Source of the DNA: Atopobiaceae bacterium
GTDB lineage: Bacteria; Actinomycetota; Coriobacteriia; Coriobacteriales; Atopobiaceae
Assembly: GCA_017510785.1 (NCBI GenBank)
Contig: JAFWMH010000072.1
Coordinates: forward strand, 49,556-113,555
DNA length: 64,000 nucleotides
Direction of reading: 5' to 3'
Shown in pieces: positions 37,869-45,946 of the stretch (position 1 is the first letter of the stretch; every line of letters begins with the position of its first letter). The notes below the pieces were generated by a model. It had not been told where the DNA came from, ran no database searches, and saw only the letters and a program-made list of their open reading frames with translations. The position numbers and the translations under genes were made by a program.

Positions 37869-39872
37869 ATGGCAGATAACCAAAGCGAGTCGAATTGGTA
37901 TCTACCCGAGCCACGTAAGTCTCGCCGTCGACACCGTCACCACCATCGGCACCACTCGCACCATCGGCACCATTCGCACCACTCGCACGACTCGCGCGAC
38001 TCGCAGCAGTCGTACCAACCGCAGCAATCGCACGACTCGCAGCGCTCGCGGCACCGCTCGCACCATCGCCGCCCCCACCGTCTCAGGCGCGTATTGCTCA
38101 TAGCCATCCCGCTGATTCTCGTCGCGCTTTTGGCCTGCGTCGGAGCGGGCGGGTATATGCTCTACCAATCCGCTCAGGTCGTCATGAAGAAGGCCCAAGG
38201 CGTAGCGTCGCAGGCCTCCACCTTGGAACACAGCATGCTCTCGGGCAACGCCGACGAACTCCGCTCCACCGCCAACAGCATCACCGCGGACGTCAAAGAC
38301 ATTCGCGAGGAGGTCCACGGAACCGTGTGGAACTTGGGAAGGCGCGCGCCCGTCATCGGACACGACATTGCCAACGTCCAGGACTTCGCCGACTGCGCGT
38401 ACGACCTCAGCCAAAACGCCCTCGTGCCGCTCTCCGACGGCGTCGCGGGTGTCTCGTTTGACGCCCTCGTGCAAGAGCGGTCGGTCAACACCCAAATGCT
38501 GGCTTCGGTGCGCGACTCTGTGGTTTCGGTTTCTCCGGTAGTCGTGCGCAACATCGACAAGCTCTCGCAAATCACTCCCGGCTCCGTAGAGCAGATAAAC
38601 GATCTCGTGGAGCAAGTGAAAGAGCCCTTGGAGGGATCGCGCGTGTTCTTTAGTGACGTGGACAGGACGTTCGCGTCGCTGCTCAGCATCCTGGGCGACG
38701 GTGGACAAACGCGCACCTACGTTATCCTCGCACAGTCCAACTCCGAGATTCGCGCGGGCGGAGGATACCCCGGCCAGGTGGGTCTTGTGCACGTCACCGA
38801 CGGCACGGCCACCTTGGAGCATTTCACCTCCGTGAGCGAAGTCATGGGGATTGCGCGCAACAACGGCTTTACGGTACCCATCGAGGAGAGCGAGCGCGTC
38901 GCGTTCGAGGACTCGCTGAGCGTCGACCCCGCAGGCGTCACGCTCACCCCCGACTTCGTGCGCTCCGGCGAGTTCGTCAAGCAGTTCTGGGAGAATGCCT
39001 ACGACTACAACGTGGACGGCGCCATCGCCATGGACCCGGTGTTCCTGCAACGCGTACTCGGGCTCATTGGCGGCGTGACGGCAGAAGACGGCACGGTGGT
39101 GGACGGCACCAACGCGGCCTACGAGCTCATGAACAACGTGTACTGGCGCTACACCGGGGATGACGCGGGACGTTTGCAGGACGATTTCTTCGACGACGTG
39201 GCCCACCTCACGTTCTCGCGCCTGCTCGACGAGATGGGCAACTTCGACATGGATTCCTTCGCGAAGCTGTGGGACATCCTGCAGGCTTCGGGTGACGACC
39301 ACCGCTTCCTGGCGTGGATGGCCGACGATACGAACGAGGAGTTCATTCGTGACATCGGCCTTTCCGGCGCGCTCAAGCACGACCCGCAGCATCCCGAGCT
39401 CGGCGTCTACGCCAACGACAGCACCTGGGCAAAGATGTGCTGGTATTTGGACATCTGGGCCGACATCGACGAGGGCACGCGCAACCCCGATGGCACGATG
39501 TCGTATAAGGTAACCGCGCACTTCAAGAACAACTTCACCAAGAAGGAGGCCAAGGTCGCCCCGGACTACATCCGCGGAGCCAACCCCTTCAAGCGCAGCG
39601 AGAGCGACATGATGGAGATGATTTGCATCATGGCCCCCGACGGTGCGACCATAAGCGACTACGAGGTGCACCAGGACGAGCCCATCCCGGAAGACAAGAT
39701 CATCACCACGAAGCCGTACGTCTCGCAGTGCGTGCTCTACGGCTGCGACACGTGGGTTTCTCACATAAATATAGAGGCGGGCGGAGACACGACCGTCACC
39801 TTCGCACTCAACATGCCAGCCGGCATCGACGCCAAGCCCACGGTACGCACGTCACCGCTTTGCCACGAGTAG
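37869..39872 (+). CDS. DUF4012 family membrane protein with His-rich cytoplasmic N-terminus
   Basis: 667 aa from the ATG at 37,869 (MADNQSESNW), spaced 8 nt from GAAGGG. Residues about 19-72 are extraordinarily rich in His, Arg, Ser and Gln. A TM segment at about 75-97 follows, then the extracellular DUF4012 domain with its hallmark NSEIRAGGGYPGQVGLVHV near 297-315. DUF4012 proteins are widespread in Actinomycetota, often near polysaccharide genes; their function is not established. It is transcribed away from the zinc-ribbon genes and stands alone before the accessory island. Confidence 0.88.
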   Translation: MADNQSESNWYLPEPRKSRRRHRHHHRHHSHHRHHSHHSHDSRDSQQSYQPQQSHDSQRSRHRSHHRRPHRLRRVLLIAIPLILVALLACVGAGGYMLYQSAQVVMKKAQGVASQASTLEHSMLSGNADELRSTANSITADVKDIREEVHGTVWNLGRRAPVIGHDIANVQDFADCAYDLSQNALVPLSDGVAGVSFDALVQERSVNTQMLASVRDSVVSVSPVVVRNIDKLSQITPGSVEQINDLVEQVKEPLEGSRVFFSDVDRTFASLLSILGDGGQTRTYVILAQSNSEIRAGGGYPGQVGLVHVTDGTATLEHFTSVSEVMGIARNNGFTVPIEESERVAFEDSLSVDPAGVTLTPDFVRSGEFVKQFWENAYDYNVDGAIAMDPVFLQRVLGLIGGVTAEDGTVVDGTNAAYELMNNVYWRYTGDDAGRLQDDFFDDVAHLTFSRLLDEMGNFDMDSFAKLWDILQASGDDHRFLAWMADDTNEEFIRDIGLSGALKHDPQHPELGVYANDSTWAKMCWYLDIWADIDEGTRNPDGTMSYKVTAHFKNNFTKKEAKVAPDYIRGANPFKRSESDMMEMICIMAPDGATISDYEVHQDEPIPEDKIITTKPYVSQCVLYGCDTWVSHINIEAGGDTTVTFALNMPAGIDAKPTVRTSPLCHE

Positions 39873-40056
39873 CAGCATGGAACAAGAGCCGGGCTTTTTC
39901 TTTCCAACCAGCCGCCAGGCGGTCGGACTGAAGGGCGCTGAACCGCATTCGCTGCATCGCTCACAATGGGTGTCGGCGCCCGTAAAGGGTATCGCATCTG
40001 AAGCATATAACCGGTGGTCTGGAACAGGTGTCATTCTGGGCGGCAATTGGTCACTC

Positions 40057-40096
40057 GCGCTGCTTTTGTGCACATATATGTGCACAAAAGCAGCGC
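40057..40096. repeat. Perfect 40-bp palindrome
   Basis: Each 20-bp half-site is the exact complement of the other, with no loop; the centre reads TGTGCACATATATGTGCACA. It lies in the 440-bp gene-free gap between the DUF4012 gene and the RelB/ParE pair (39,873-40,312). A perfect uninterrupted palindrome fits a protein-binding or recombination site better than a terminator, which would need a loop. Otherwise the gap shows only the promoter region of the antitoxin. Confidence 0.75.
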
Positions 40097-40250
40097 TGAG
40101 GGACTAGTGGCAAGCTGCGTCGACGTGGCGCTATCCGGCAGGTCACTCGACATGACCTGGAACCATACGACGCTGGCGTGGCTGGGCGACAACCCAACCT
40201 AAAACCCGAGAGGCTGCTGTTTCCTCGTTGAGAGGACACAGCATCGATTA

Positions 40251-40273
40251 TGCTTGCATTTGCTTGCATATGC
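40251..40273 (+). promoter_or_regulatory. Probable RelB operator
   Basis: TGCTTGCA occurs twice in 18 bp (40251-40258, 40261-40268), followed by the palindrome GCATATGC (40266-40273), 40 bp before the antitoxin ATG. RHH antitoxins of this family repress their own operon at such sites. Confidence 0.45.
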
Positions 40274-40312
40274 TATTATATGCTTACCATAAGACTCACG
40301 AAGGAGACCGGA

Positions 40313-40618
40313 ATGGCACGCACGTCAGCCGTCTACGCACGCATCGACACCAACCTCAAGCAAGACGCCGAGGCCATCCTCGCACAGCTCGGCATATCGC
40401 CCTCAAGCGCCATACAAATGCTCTACAGCCAGGTCGTTCTTAACGAAGGGCTCCCGTTCGTCCCGCGCATGCCGCGGCGCCAACCGCTTGCAGCGGGGTC
40501 GCTCTCGGAGGAAGAGCTCTACCGGGAGGTCATGAGCGCGGCCGAATCAATCGAGATCGACGGGGGCGTCTCCGAGGAGGAGGCCGATGCGCTCTTTGCC
40601 AAGGAGTTTGGCATATGA
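40313..40618 (+). CDS. RelB/DinJ-family antitoxin
   Basis: 101 aa from the ATG at 40,313 (MARTSAVYARIDT), behind GAAGGAG. It has the ribbon-helix-helix N-terminus (YARIDTNLKQDAEAILAQLG) and the typical SSAIQMLYSQVVLNEGLPF segment, then an acidic C-terminal tail that should neutralise the toxin. The stop overlaps the toxin start by 4 nt (ATGA), the usual coupled arrangement. Confidence 0.92.
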   Translation: MARTSAVYARIDTNLKQDAEAILAQLGISPSSAIQMLYSQVVLNEGLPFVPRMPRRQPLAAGSLSEEELYREVMSAAESIEIDGGVSEEEADALFAKEFGI

Positions 40619-40875
40619 GCGACGCGTACACCATTACCTACTCGTCCGAGTCGATCGAAGACCTCCGGGACCTGCACTACTACATATCCCACAGGCTCGA
40701 ATCCCCCCAGGCCGCACGAAGAACCGTATCCCGCATTCGGACGGCAGTACGAGGTCTTAAGACGTTCCCCTTTCGCCATGGCTTGGTAAGCTACGTGTCC
40801 CTTCAGCGCGAGGGCATCCGCAGTCTCACGTCCGGCAATTACATGGTTCTGTATAAGGCAGATGAATCTAGCTAA
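40615..40875 (+). CDS. RelE/ParE-family toxin, C-terminally truncated
   Basis: 86 aa. The beta-alpha core (YTITYSSESIEDLRDLHYYI, RIRTAVRGLKTFPFRHGLV) and RSLTSGNYMVLYKADE fit the RelE/ParE superfamily, acting on ribosome-bound mRNA or gyrase. The family usually continues for about 15-20 residues with a final strand (..VLRVLHGRRD), but here the frame stops directly after ADESS. No continuation was found in the other two frames, so the end has been lost and the toxin may be inactive. Confidence 0.8.
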   Translation: MSDAYTITYSSESIEDLRDLHYYISHRLESPQAARRTVSRIRTAVRGLKTFPFRHGLVSYVSLQREGIRSLTSGNYMVLYKADESS

Positions 40876-41076
40876 AGACGCCGTTGACGAACAGCTTTAA
40901 TCGCGGTCACCTCCCTCAATACATGCGATGACACGTAAAGGGTGCCGGTGCCCGGAACGCCTGACCGATGCCCTGGGACAGGTGCCGTTTTGCCTCGGAA
41001 TAATCACGTCACATCATCCCGCTTCTTTTGCTTTCCGATTTCAGCGATTCGGCCGATGCTAACACTGGTTGCGTCG

Positions 41077-41112
41077 TGTCAAATGTAGTTCACCGGTGAT
41101 ATACTTTTGACA
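41077..41112 (+). promoter_or_regulatory. AbiEi promoter with flanking inverted repeat; leaderless start
   Basis: TATACT at 41100-41105 lies only 6 nt before the ATG of the AbiEi frame, so the mRNA is probably leaderless. The promoter is bracketed by TGTCAAA (41077-41083) and its complement TTTGACA (41106-41112). AbiEi proteins are known to repress their own promoter at inverted repeats. Confidence 0.55.
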
Positions 41113-41560
41113 TGGCAATCATAGACGACACTAATGCGAATGTGGATGACTTCGGACTCATCACCTCGTCCGAGGCGAGGGAGCTAAGCGTTACCAACGC
41201 AGAGCTGGTTCAGCAGGAGCGGCGCGGCAAGCTCGTCCGAGTCGCCCGAGGCGTCTACCGCATGCCGGTGTGGCCCTACCAGGAGGCGGCACCCTACGCA
41301 ATCGCGGTGAGAGCCACGGGCAAGAACGCCTACCTCTGGGGGAGTCCGTCATCGCGCTGCTCGGGCTGGCGCCCACCGATCCTACCCGCATATGGGTCGC
41401 CTCGCCGACCCGGGTTCGAAGGAGCATTGGAGACGGCGTGACCATCGTGAACATGCGCGGGAGCGAGTCTACGGCCTTCTACGAAGGGGTACCATGCCAG
41501 CACGCATCTGAGGGCCGAGGAGCTCACCCACACGCCCCCGCGTCGTCATTCCGCCATACC
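41112..41560 (+). pseudogene. AbiEi-family type IV antitoxin/regulator, frameshifted
   Basis: The N-terminal winged-helix region is intact (FGLITSSEARELSVTNAELV, LVRVARGVYRMP). After NAYLWG the expected ESVIALLGLAPTDP continues in the next frame, which points to loss of one G in the run at 41338-41342. A second shift follows near 41,500 after EGVPCQHAS. AbiEi normally represses an AbiEii nucleotidyltransferase toxin; no AbiEii gene is present downstream, so this is a relic or a stand-alone antitoxin. Confidence 0.75.
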
Positions 41561-41571
41561 TTTGCGAGGAA

Positions 41572-41823
41572 GTGACAGGCGCATTCGACGAGGCCATGCT
41601 TGAGGGACTCACGCACCTCGACGCAGATGGGTTTTACGCAACGCAGTACATCAGCTACTTCTGCACCCACGACCCCGCCGTCGGGCATAGGGAGAACGTC
41701 GCCAACTACATAGAGGACGCGCCAAGCAGGTCGATGAGTCATTCGGTGAGGGGCAAGTATCTCCACATGAAGGCAATGATGGACCGTTGTTACAAACTGG
41801 ATAAGGAAAAGAGCGGAGAATAG
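41572..41823 (+). pseudogene. Fragment of unknown protein after AbiEi
   Basis: An open frame of 83 aa from a GTG, containing GAFDEAMLEGLTHLDADGFY and YIEDAPSRSMSHSVRGKYL. Upstream of it, PPRVVIPPYLCEEV is readable in the same frame, so it seems to be the 3' part of a longer gene whose 5' end has decayed. I do not recognise the family. It is not AbiEii. Confidence 0.35.
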
Positions 41824-42198
41824 GCGGAGATGTTAGCGAGGATGCTACACCATCATCCATTTGCCCCCCGCAACGGCACCCCTGCTCTGACGTCATCCGT
41901 CTGAAACCCCGATTATTGAAGACGCCCGTCGGTTTCAACACATGGCATTCTCTCAACAGCAGCTCAGCAGCGCATTATGTCGTGACGGTAAGGTGCTGTG
42001 GCACGAATATGCAGCCCTTCCTTTTTGGCCAGTCATCCACCATCGTGCAGAGCTTCCCTCTTCTAACATGATATTTATGGCTATATATTTATGTCGTATT
42101 TGTGATGAATGCAGGTCTCCCTTGATTCAAACATTTGTTCTCTGCATAATGACCATCATAAGCATCGTTATGACCAGAGAGAAGAGGAGGTGAGCCAC

Positions 42199-42378
42199 AT
42201 GGATACATCTATAAAGGGCCAGGCCCTCAACGAGGCAATCGACGTGACGAAGACCATGCTCGGCGCCACTACGTGCGCTTCTGTACCGAGCCACGAATCA
42301 GTGTCGCAATTCCTCCAAGCGACCTATGAGACGCTTTGCCAGCTCCATGCCGATGCAATGGAACCGACGAACGATTAG
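42199..42378 (+). CDS. Small protein of unknown function (59 aa)
   Basis: Starts MDTSIKGQALNEAIDV behind a strong GAGGAGGTG. It is mostly helical, with no TM or signal peptide. An excellent ribosome binding site and a clean stop before a hairpin suggest a real gene. It stands 145 bp before the TIR gene in the same direction. It could be an antitoxin-like or regulatory partner, but there is no family evidence. Confidence 0.5.
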   Translation: MDTSIKGQALNEAIDVTKTMLGATTCASVPSHESVSQFLQATYETLCQLHADAMEPTND

Positions 42379-42404
42379 GCCAGCCGTGCAGAGTTCTACG
42401 AAAA

Positions 42405-42438
42405 GGGTGCCGTCCGGGATGGTGGACGGACGGCACCC
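42405..42438. terminator. Hairpin between small gene and TIR gene
   Basis: An 11-bp perfect stem (GGGTGCCGTCC, 42405-42415, with 42428-42438). AAAA precedes it on the plus strand, giving TTTT on the minus strand, so a terminator would work best leftward. Downstream of the 59-aa gene it may still act as a weak terminator. Confidence 0.5.
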
Positions 42439-42522
42439 CCAATGGCTAGATATGCCCGACGATAACAGTATTAATCACAGTAGTATTTGATTTGGCTACC
42501 GACACAGGAAAGGGCGCCTTCA

Positions 42523-43311
42523 ATGAATCCGAAACTGGCAGACATCAACGGAATTATCTCGACTTGCGATGCCATGATTGAGGAGATACATCAATACGGA
42601 GAACTCAAGGGCGGAAACCAAAACTATGAGAGCTATAAGTGGCAAATCAAAAGATTCCTGCAATCCAACAACCTCATCAGGCGTGACTACGGTCCCTATG
42701 TCGCACTTGCCGCTCTGTACTATCAAAACCGGGGTTATACAGTGAATCTAAGCGAGGCAAGGACAATCAGAGAAATCGTCGTAAGCCTAAAGCACGAGCT
42801 TTTCCCAGACTCATTCGAAAAGATCTTCATCAGCCACCGGGAAAAGGACAAGTACCATGTGGACGCCCTCGTCGAACTGCTTTACGCCATCGGGATACCA
42901 CGGCCCACCGCGCATGGAGATGACAGGGTAATATTCTGCACCTCCCATCCCGCCGCATACATCGACAACGGCGAGAGAAACCTAGACACGATAAAGAGCC
43001 AGCTCAACGGACCCGAGCACGTCTTCTTCATTATGTGGTATTCAGACAGCTACTTCGAAAGCCAGGCGTGCCTGAACGAGGCCGGCGCAATCTGGGCGAT
43101 GGGCAAGAGGTACCAAGAGATACTGGCGCCCTCCTTTGACAGTTCGAAAATCGGGGGATTGACGGACAAGCAGCCCGTATGGATCAGGGCGAATGACAAG
43201 TATCGGCTGAACACGTTCAAGGCGCAGCTCGAATCTATGTTTTGTCTCGACCCTCTGGACCAGAATGCATGGGAGGCTTCCAGGGACGCATACATTTCAA
43301 AAGTGTCGTAG
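42523..43311 (+). CDS. TIR-domain protein (probable NADase-type defence effector)
   Basis: 262 aa from the ATG at 42,523 (MNPKLADING), with GGAAAGGGCG upstream. The N-terminal 95 residues are helical and unassigned. The C-terminal TIR domain begins EKIFISHREKDKYHVDALVE (about 99-118). The region CLNEAGAIW (183-191) contains Glu186 at the place of the catalytic glutamate of NAD-cleaving TIR domains. Bacterial TIR proteins commonly deplete NAD+ in anti-phage defence, and the neighbourhood is full of such genes. The trigger or sensor is not visible, unless the N-terminal helical part or the upstream 59-aa protein serves. Confidence 0.82.
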   Translation: MNPKLADINGIISTCDAMIEEIHQYGELKGGNQNYESYKWQIKRFLQSNNLIRRDYGPYVALAALYYQNRGYTVNLSEARTIREIVVSLKHELFPDSFEKIFISHREKDKYHVDALVELLYAIGIPRPTAHGDDRVIFCTSHPAAYIDNGERNLDTIKSQLNGPEHVFFIMWYSDSYFESQACLNEAGAIWAMGKRYQEILAPSFDSSKIGGLTDKQPVWIRANDKYRLNTFKAQLESMFCLDPLDQNAWEASRDAYISKVS

Positions 43312-43551
43312 AGCCCAAGAACGTGACCAAAGCTTAAGGTGAAAGACACCATTGGCCGCATTGAGAGCCTGCGGCTGCCAACGCCTGACCGAGGGGTAAC
43401 GCCTCGCTTATGTCCACGCTCTCCCCCGACCTTTACTTTCAGGCGTCTACCAGTGATAGCTCTCCAGCCCGTGTTCATCCGTGCCCGCCTGCCGTATCAT
43501 TACCTCCAAACCATCTTTATGACTTGAACTTCAAACGATTGGATATAGCAT

Positions 43552-43999
43552 ATGACGATGGAACCCGCAAACCCAGGCTCTTACATGGTCAGCGAGGACT
43601 ACTGGCTGAGTATTCTTTCGATGGCGGAGCGAGCGCTAGCCATAGCAGGTGATTTCGAAGCGTGGATGTCCTCGCTCATTCCACAAAAATGCCGAACATG
43701 CCAATGCCGAGGAGATCTTCGAATCGCTCTACTATGACTGGGAAATCGTGCTGAGTCTTGACCTGGACAGCTACCTGCCCCTAGTCAGCAAGAAGGAACA
43801 CATAGAGAGCAGGATTACCGACTGCCTTGGCTTGCTGCGCCATGATAAGTACAACGCGATTTACATGTTGCGCATTGAACCGATAGTGAAGAGATTTCTG
43901 CGATGGAAGGCCATCCTCCCGACCACAAAGGCGGAGGCCTTCGCCCTCATCCGAGAGGAGAGGGACGATCTTTTGGCCACAGCAACCTCATCCTCGTAG
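43552..43999 (+). pseudogene. Helical protein of unknown function, frameshifted
   Basis: The first frame (MTMEPANPGSYMVSEDYWLS to DFEAWMSSLIPQ) passes into the next at the A5 run near 43,685-43,690 and continues as NAEHANAEEIFESLYYDWEI to DDLLATATSSS. Together they give about 150 residues, mostly helical, with no recognised family. A single-base loss in the homopolymer explains it, either true decay or a sequencing error. Confidence 0.5.
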
Positions 44000-44457
44000 A
44001 ACGAGATAAAACCATCAGATTTCACAGTTCGACGAGACGCCTCGTCAGCAGGGGATGCAGCCTCCTGCCTGTCTCGTCGATGACAAAATCAGATAAAAGC
44101 GCCACAACCCGGGTCGGCCTATAAGCATCAATGAGTCTTGACTATCTTATACCGGCCGAATCGCCAAAAGCCAAAACGGGACCCGCGCGTCTCCGGGCAG
44201 GCCGTTACGCGAAGGCTGAATATCGGCTCGTTTGAACGAAGGGGGCATTCAGACGGGGGACATTCAGACGGGGGGCATTCAGACGAGCGGGCAACTCGAC
44301 CGCATTTAGCCCTACAATCGTTCCAACTTGCGCACGGCGATCACGGGCACAGACGCGCCCGTTCGAATAATCGGATGCTGTCAACAATTGAGGACAACAT
44401 CGCCGTGGGCGTCTCCGCATCCAGCGGAAGCGCGTAAATATGAATTCTGGGATATCG
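44000..44457. other. 458-bp stretch without a gene
   Basis: No convincing coding frame on either strand; short frames lack ribosome binding sites and family features. The only structure is the 15-bp tandem repeat listed separately. Confidence 0.6.
44241..44285. repeat. Three 15-bp tandem repeats
   Basis: GGGGGCATTCAGACG occurs three times head to tail (44241, 44256, 44271), the middle copy with one change. It lies in a gene-free stretch. Confidence 0.8.
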
Positions 44458-45171
44458 TTAGGCAAGGTCGCCCAACGCCTTCTTGAGCCAAGCGCATTGG
44501 TGACCATGCTCACTGGTAGTGATGGCACCTTCTCGTTTCACCAGGAGAAGCTTTGGCCCTGAAGGGTCATCGGGCTGCAGATCCTCGCTGTTGTCATAAA
44601 CGGCAATGAATGCAGCGAGTTCGAGATACTGCGGAAGTTGTGACATGGTACGCGTGTAGCGAGACACTACCTTATCGGCGGGGACGTCGTGCCCTCCGTT
44701 GCGATGGCGCTGCTCAACGCGACGTACGTTAATGGCAGGATCCTCGGTACCCACAAAAACAACCGCGACGAAGTAGCCTTGGCGCTTGAGGCGCCTAAGG
44801 AACTCGACTTTCGATTTGGTAGAGCCTACCGTCTCGAACGCAAAATCCAGACCGGCTTGGGCGAATACCTCCCGTATTTCCTCCGCCTCTTGAGCCGCCT
44901 TCAGGTTGCAGACATCCATGTCCAACTCCGGGCGATTTGCCTTGATGGCCTTTGCGATTTCGTCTGGATTGACAACCGGGAGTAACACTTCTCCCGTGTT
45001 CTGGTCTATGGCGATTCTGCCGTAATAACGACTGTCGCCAACGTTGACGTTCGTCAAGCGCAGCAGGTTTGTAATTGAACTCTTGCCCGAACCGTTCGGG
45101 CCCACGAGTGCGATGACTATAGGCCTTGCACGTTCGGGCTCGTCTTGGAGGAAGGTAAATCGGTAATACAT
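44458..45171 (-). CDS. Zeta-toxin-like P-loop kinase
   Basis: 237 aa from the ATG at 45,169-45,171 (MYYRFTFLQD), 6 nt after GGGAG. Walker A is GPNGSGKSS at 24-32. Further zeta-like features are VNPDEIAKAIKANRPELD, FAFETVGSTKSKVEFLRRLK, and the RVEQRHRNGGHDVPADKVVSRY stretch that resembles the sugar-nucleotide binding part of zeta toxins. Zeta toxins phosphorylate UDP-sugars and block cell-wall synthesis. It is 51 bp downstream of a RelB/DinJ-type antitoxin gene, not an epsilon antitoxin. A non-toxic kinase is also possible. Confidence 0.8.
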   Translation of the reverse strand: MYYRFTFLQDEPERARPIVIALVGPNGSGKSSITNLLRLTNVNVGDSRYYGRIAIDQNTGEVLLPVVNPDEIAKAIKANRPELDMDVCNLKAAQEAEEIREVFAQAGLDFAFETVGSTKSKVEFLRRLKRQGYFVAVVFVGTEDPAINVRRVEQRHRNGGHDVPADKVVSRYTRTMSQLPQYLELAAFIAVYDNSEDLQPDDPSGPKLLLVKREGAITTSEHGHQCAWLKKALGDLA

Positions 45172-45222
45172 AACCATCTCCCTATACTTTACCCATGCCC
45201 CGAGCAGCTTTTTGAAGCATGA

Positions 45223-45567
45223 TTATTGGCCGCCGGACAACTTCGCCCCCAGCGAATCAACGAGTGACTTTGCCTCCTCTACACTCGCGACTGAAGAATA
45301 GGATGACGGCGTCCCCTCGCCGATGGCTGAGAGCCTCCTGAGCGCCTCCGGAGATGCGAGGAGGCTGTCGATCAGCGCTGCTCGCGCGACGTCTGCGGAT
45401 GTCATGCTGTCTTCGGTTACCTCGAAGGGCAGGCCGCGGGTCCTAAGGGCCTTGCGGACGAAGAGGTTGACTGCGGTCGAGAAGCTAAGCCCCAGCGACC
45501 CGAACAGCTCGTCGGCGCTTTCCTTGAGCCCGCGTTCCATCCTTAACGTTACGTTGGTCGTCTCCAT
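45223..45567 (-). CDS. RelB/DinJ-family antitoxin without a RelE toxin
   Basis: 114 aa. The N-terminus METTNVTLRMERGLKESADE forms the RHH DNA-binding part; SFSTAVNLFVRKALRTRGLP is the typical RelB/DinJ core. The C-terminal 40 residues are Ser/Ala-rich. The ATG is behind AAAGGAAC. A RelE/YafQ toxin normally follows, but the next gene is the zeta-like kinase, in the same direction. The two may form a hybrid toxin-antitoxin pair, or the real toxin was lost. Confidence 0.88.
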   Translation of the reverse strand: METTNVTLRMERGLKESADELFGSLGLSFSTAVNLFVRKALRTRGLPFEVTEDSMTSADVARAALIDSLLASPEALRRLSAIGEGTPSSYSSVASVEEAKSLVDSLGAKLSGGQ

Positions 45568-45946
45568 CGTGGCATGTTCCTTTCACTATGTATGCTGTAC
45601 TACGCGCACCCCATTCGGTTTGCGCGTGCCGTGCGCAAGTTGTCAAGGAACAAGTGAGGCGTCTCTAGCATCGCCTCACAGGTTGGAGTCTAGCATAGAA
45701 TAGGCGCTATTGCAAATCATATACCGTGCTATTTAATTGTATTGCACAGCATGCAAAAACTCCTTAAGGAATGAGCACCACGCACTAGCAGCGTGCAGCA
45801 CGGTAAAGCGTCGAGACCTTGCCGTCCCTTCGGTCCACAAACCAGATCTCGTCCTCATCGTAACACCTATAGTAATCGCGACTATTATCACATCCAAATA
45901 TAACGTCTTGCCCACTTAATACGATGCTATAATCCGGCCAACGATA
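45568..45946. other. Divergent intergenic region
   Basis: 379 bp between the leftward antitoxin gene and the rightward ATPase gene. No coding frame stands out. It holds the leader of the antitoxin and the extended -10 promoter of the ATPase. Confidence 0.5.
45925..45933 (+). promoter_or_regulatory. Extended -10 promoter of the GHKL ATPase gene
   Basis: TGCTATAAT, an extended -10 (TGn plus TATAAT at 45928-45933), lies 13 bp before the ATG at 45,947. The transcript would start just before or at the start codon, which supports this start despite the lack of a Shine-Dalgarno site. Confidence 0.55.

Noticed and set aside
37902..39764. 620-aa minus-strand frame opposite the DUF4012 gene
   Set aside because: Antisense shadow; the plus frame has a TM segment and the DUF4012 motif.
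41942..42193. 83-aa plus-strand frame before the 59-aa gene
   Set aside because: No ribosome binding site and composition typical of non-coding sequence.
44241..44285. Short CRISPR-like array
   Set aside because: Three 15-bp units without spacers or cas genes; a simple tandem repeat.
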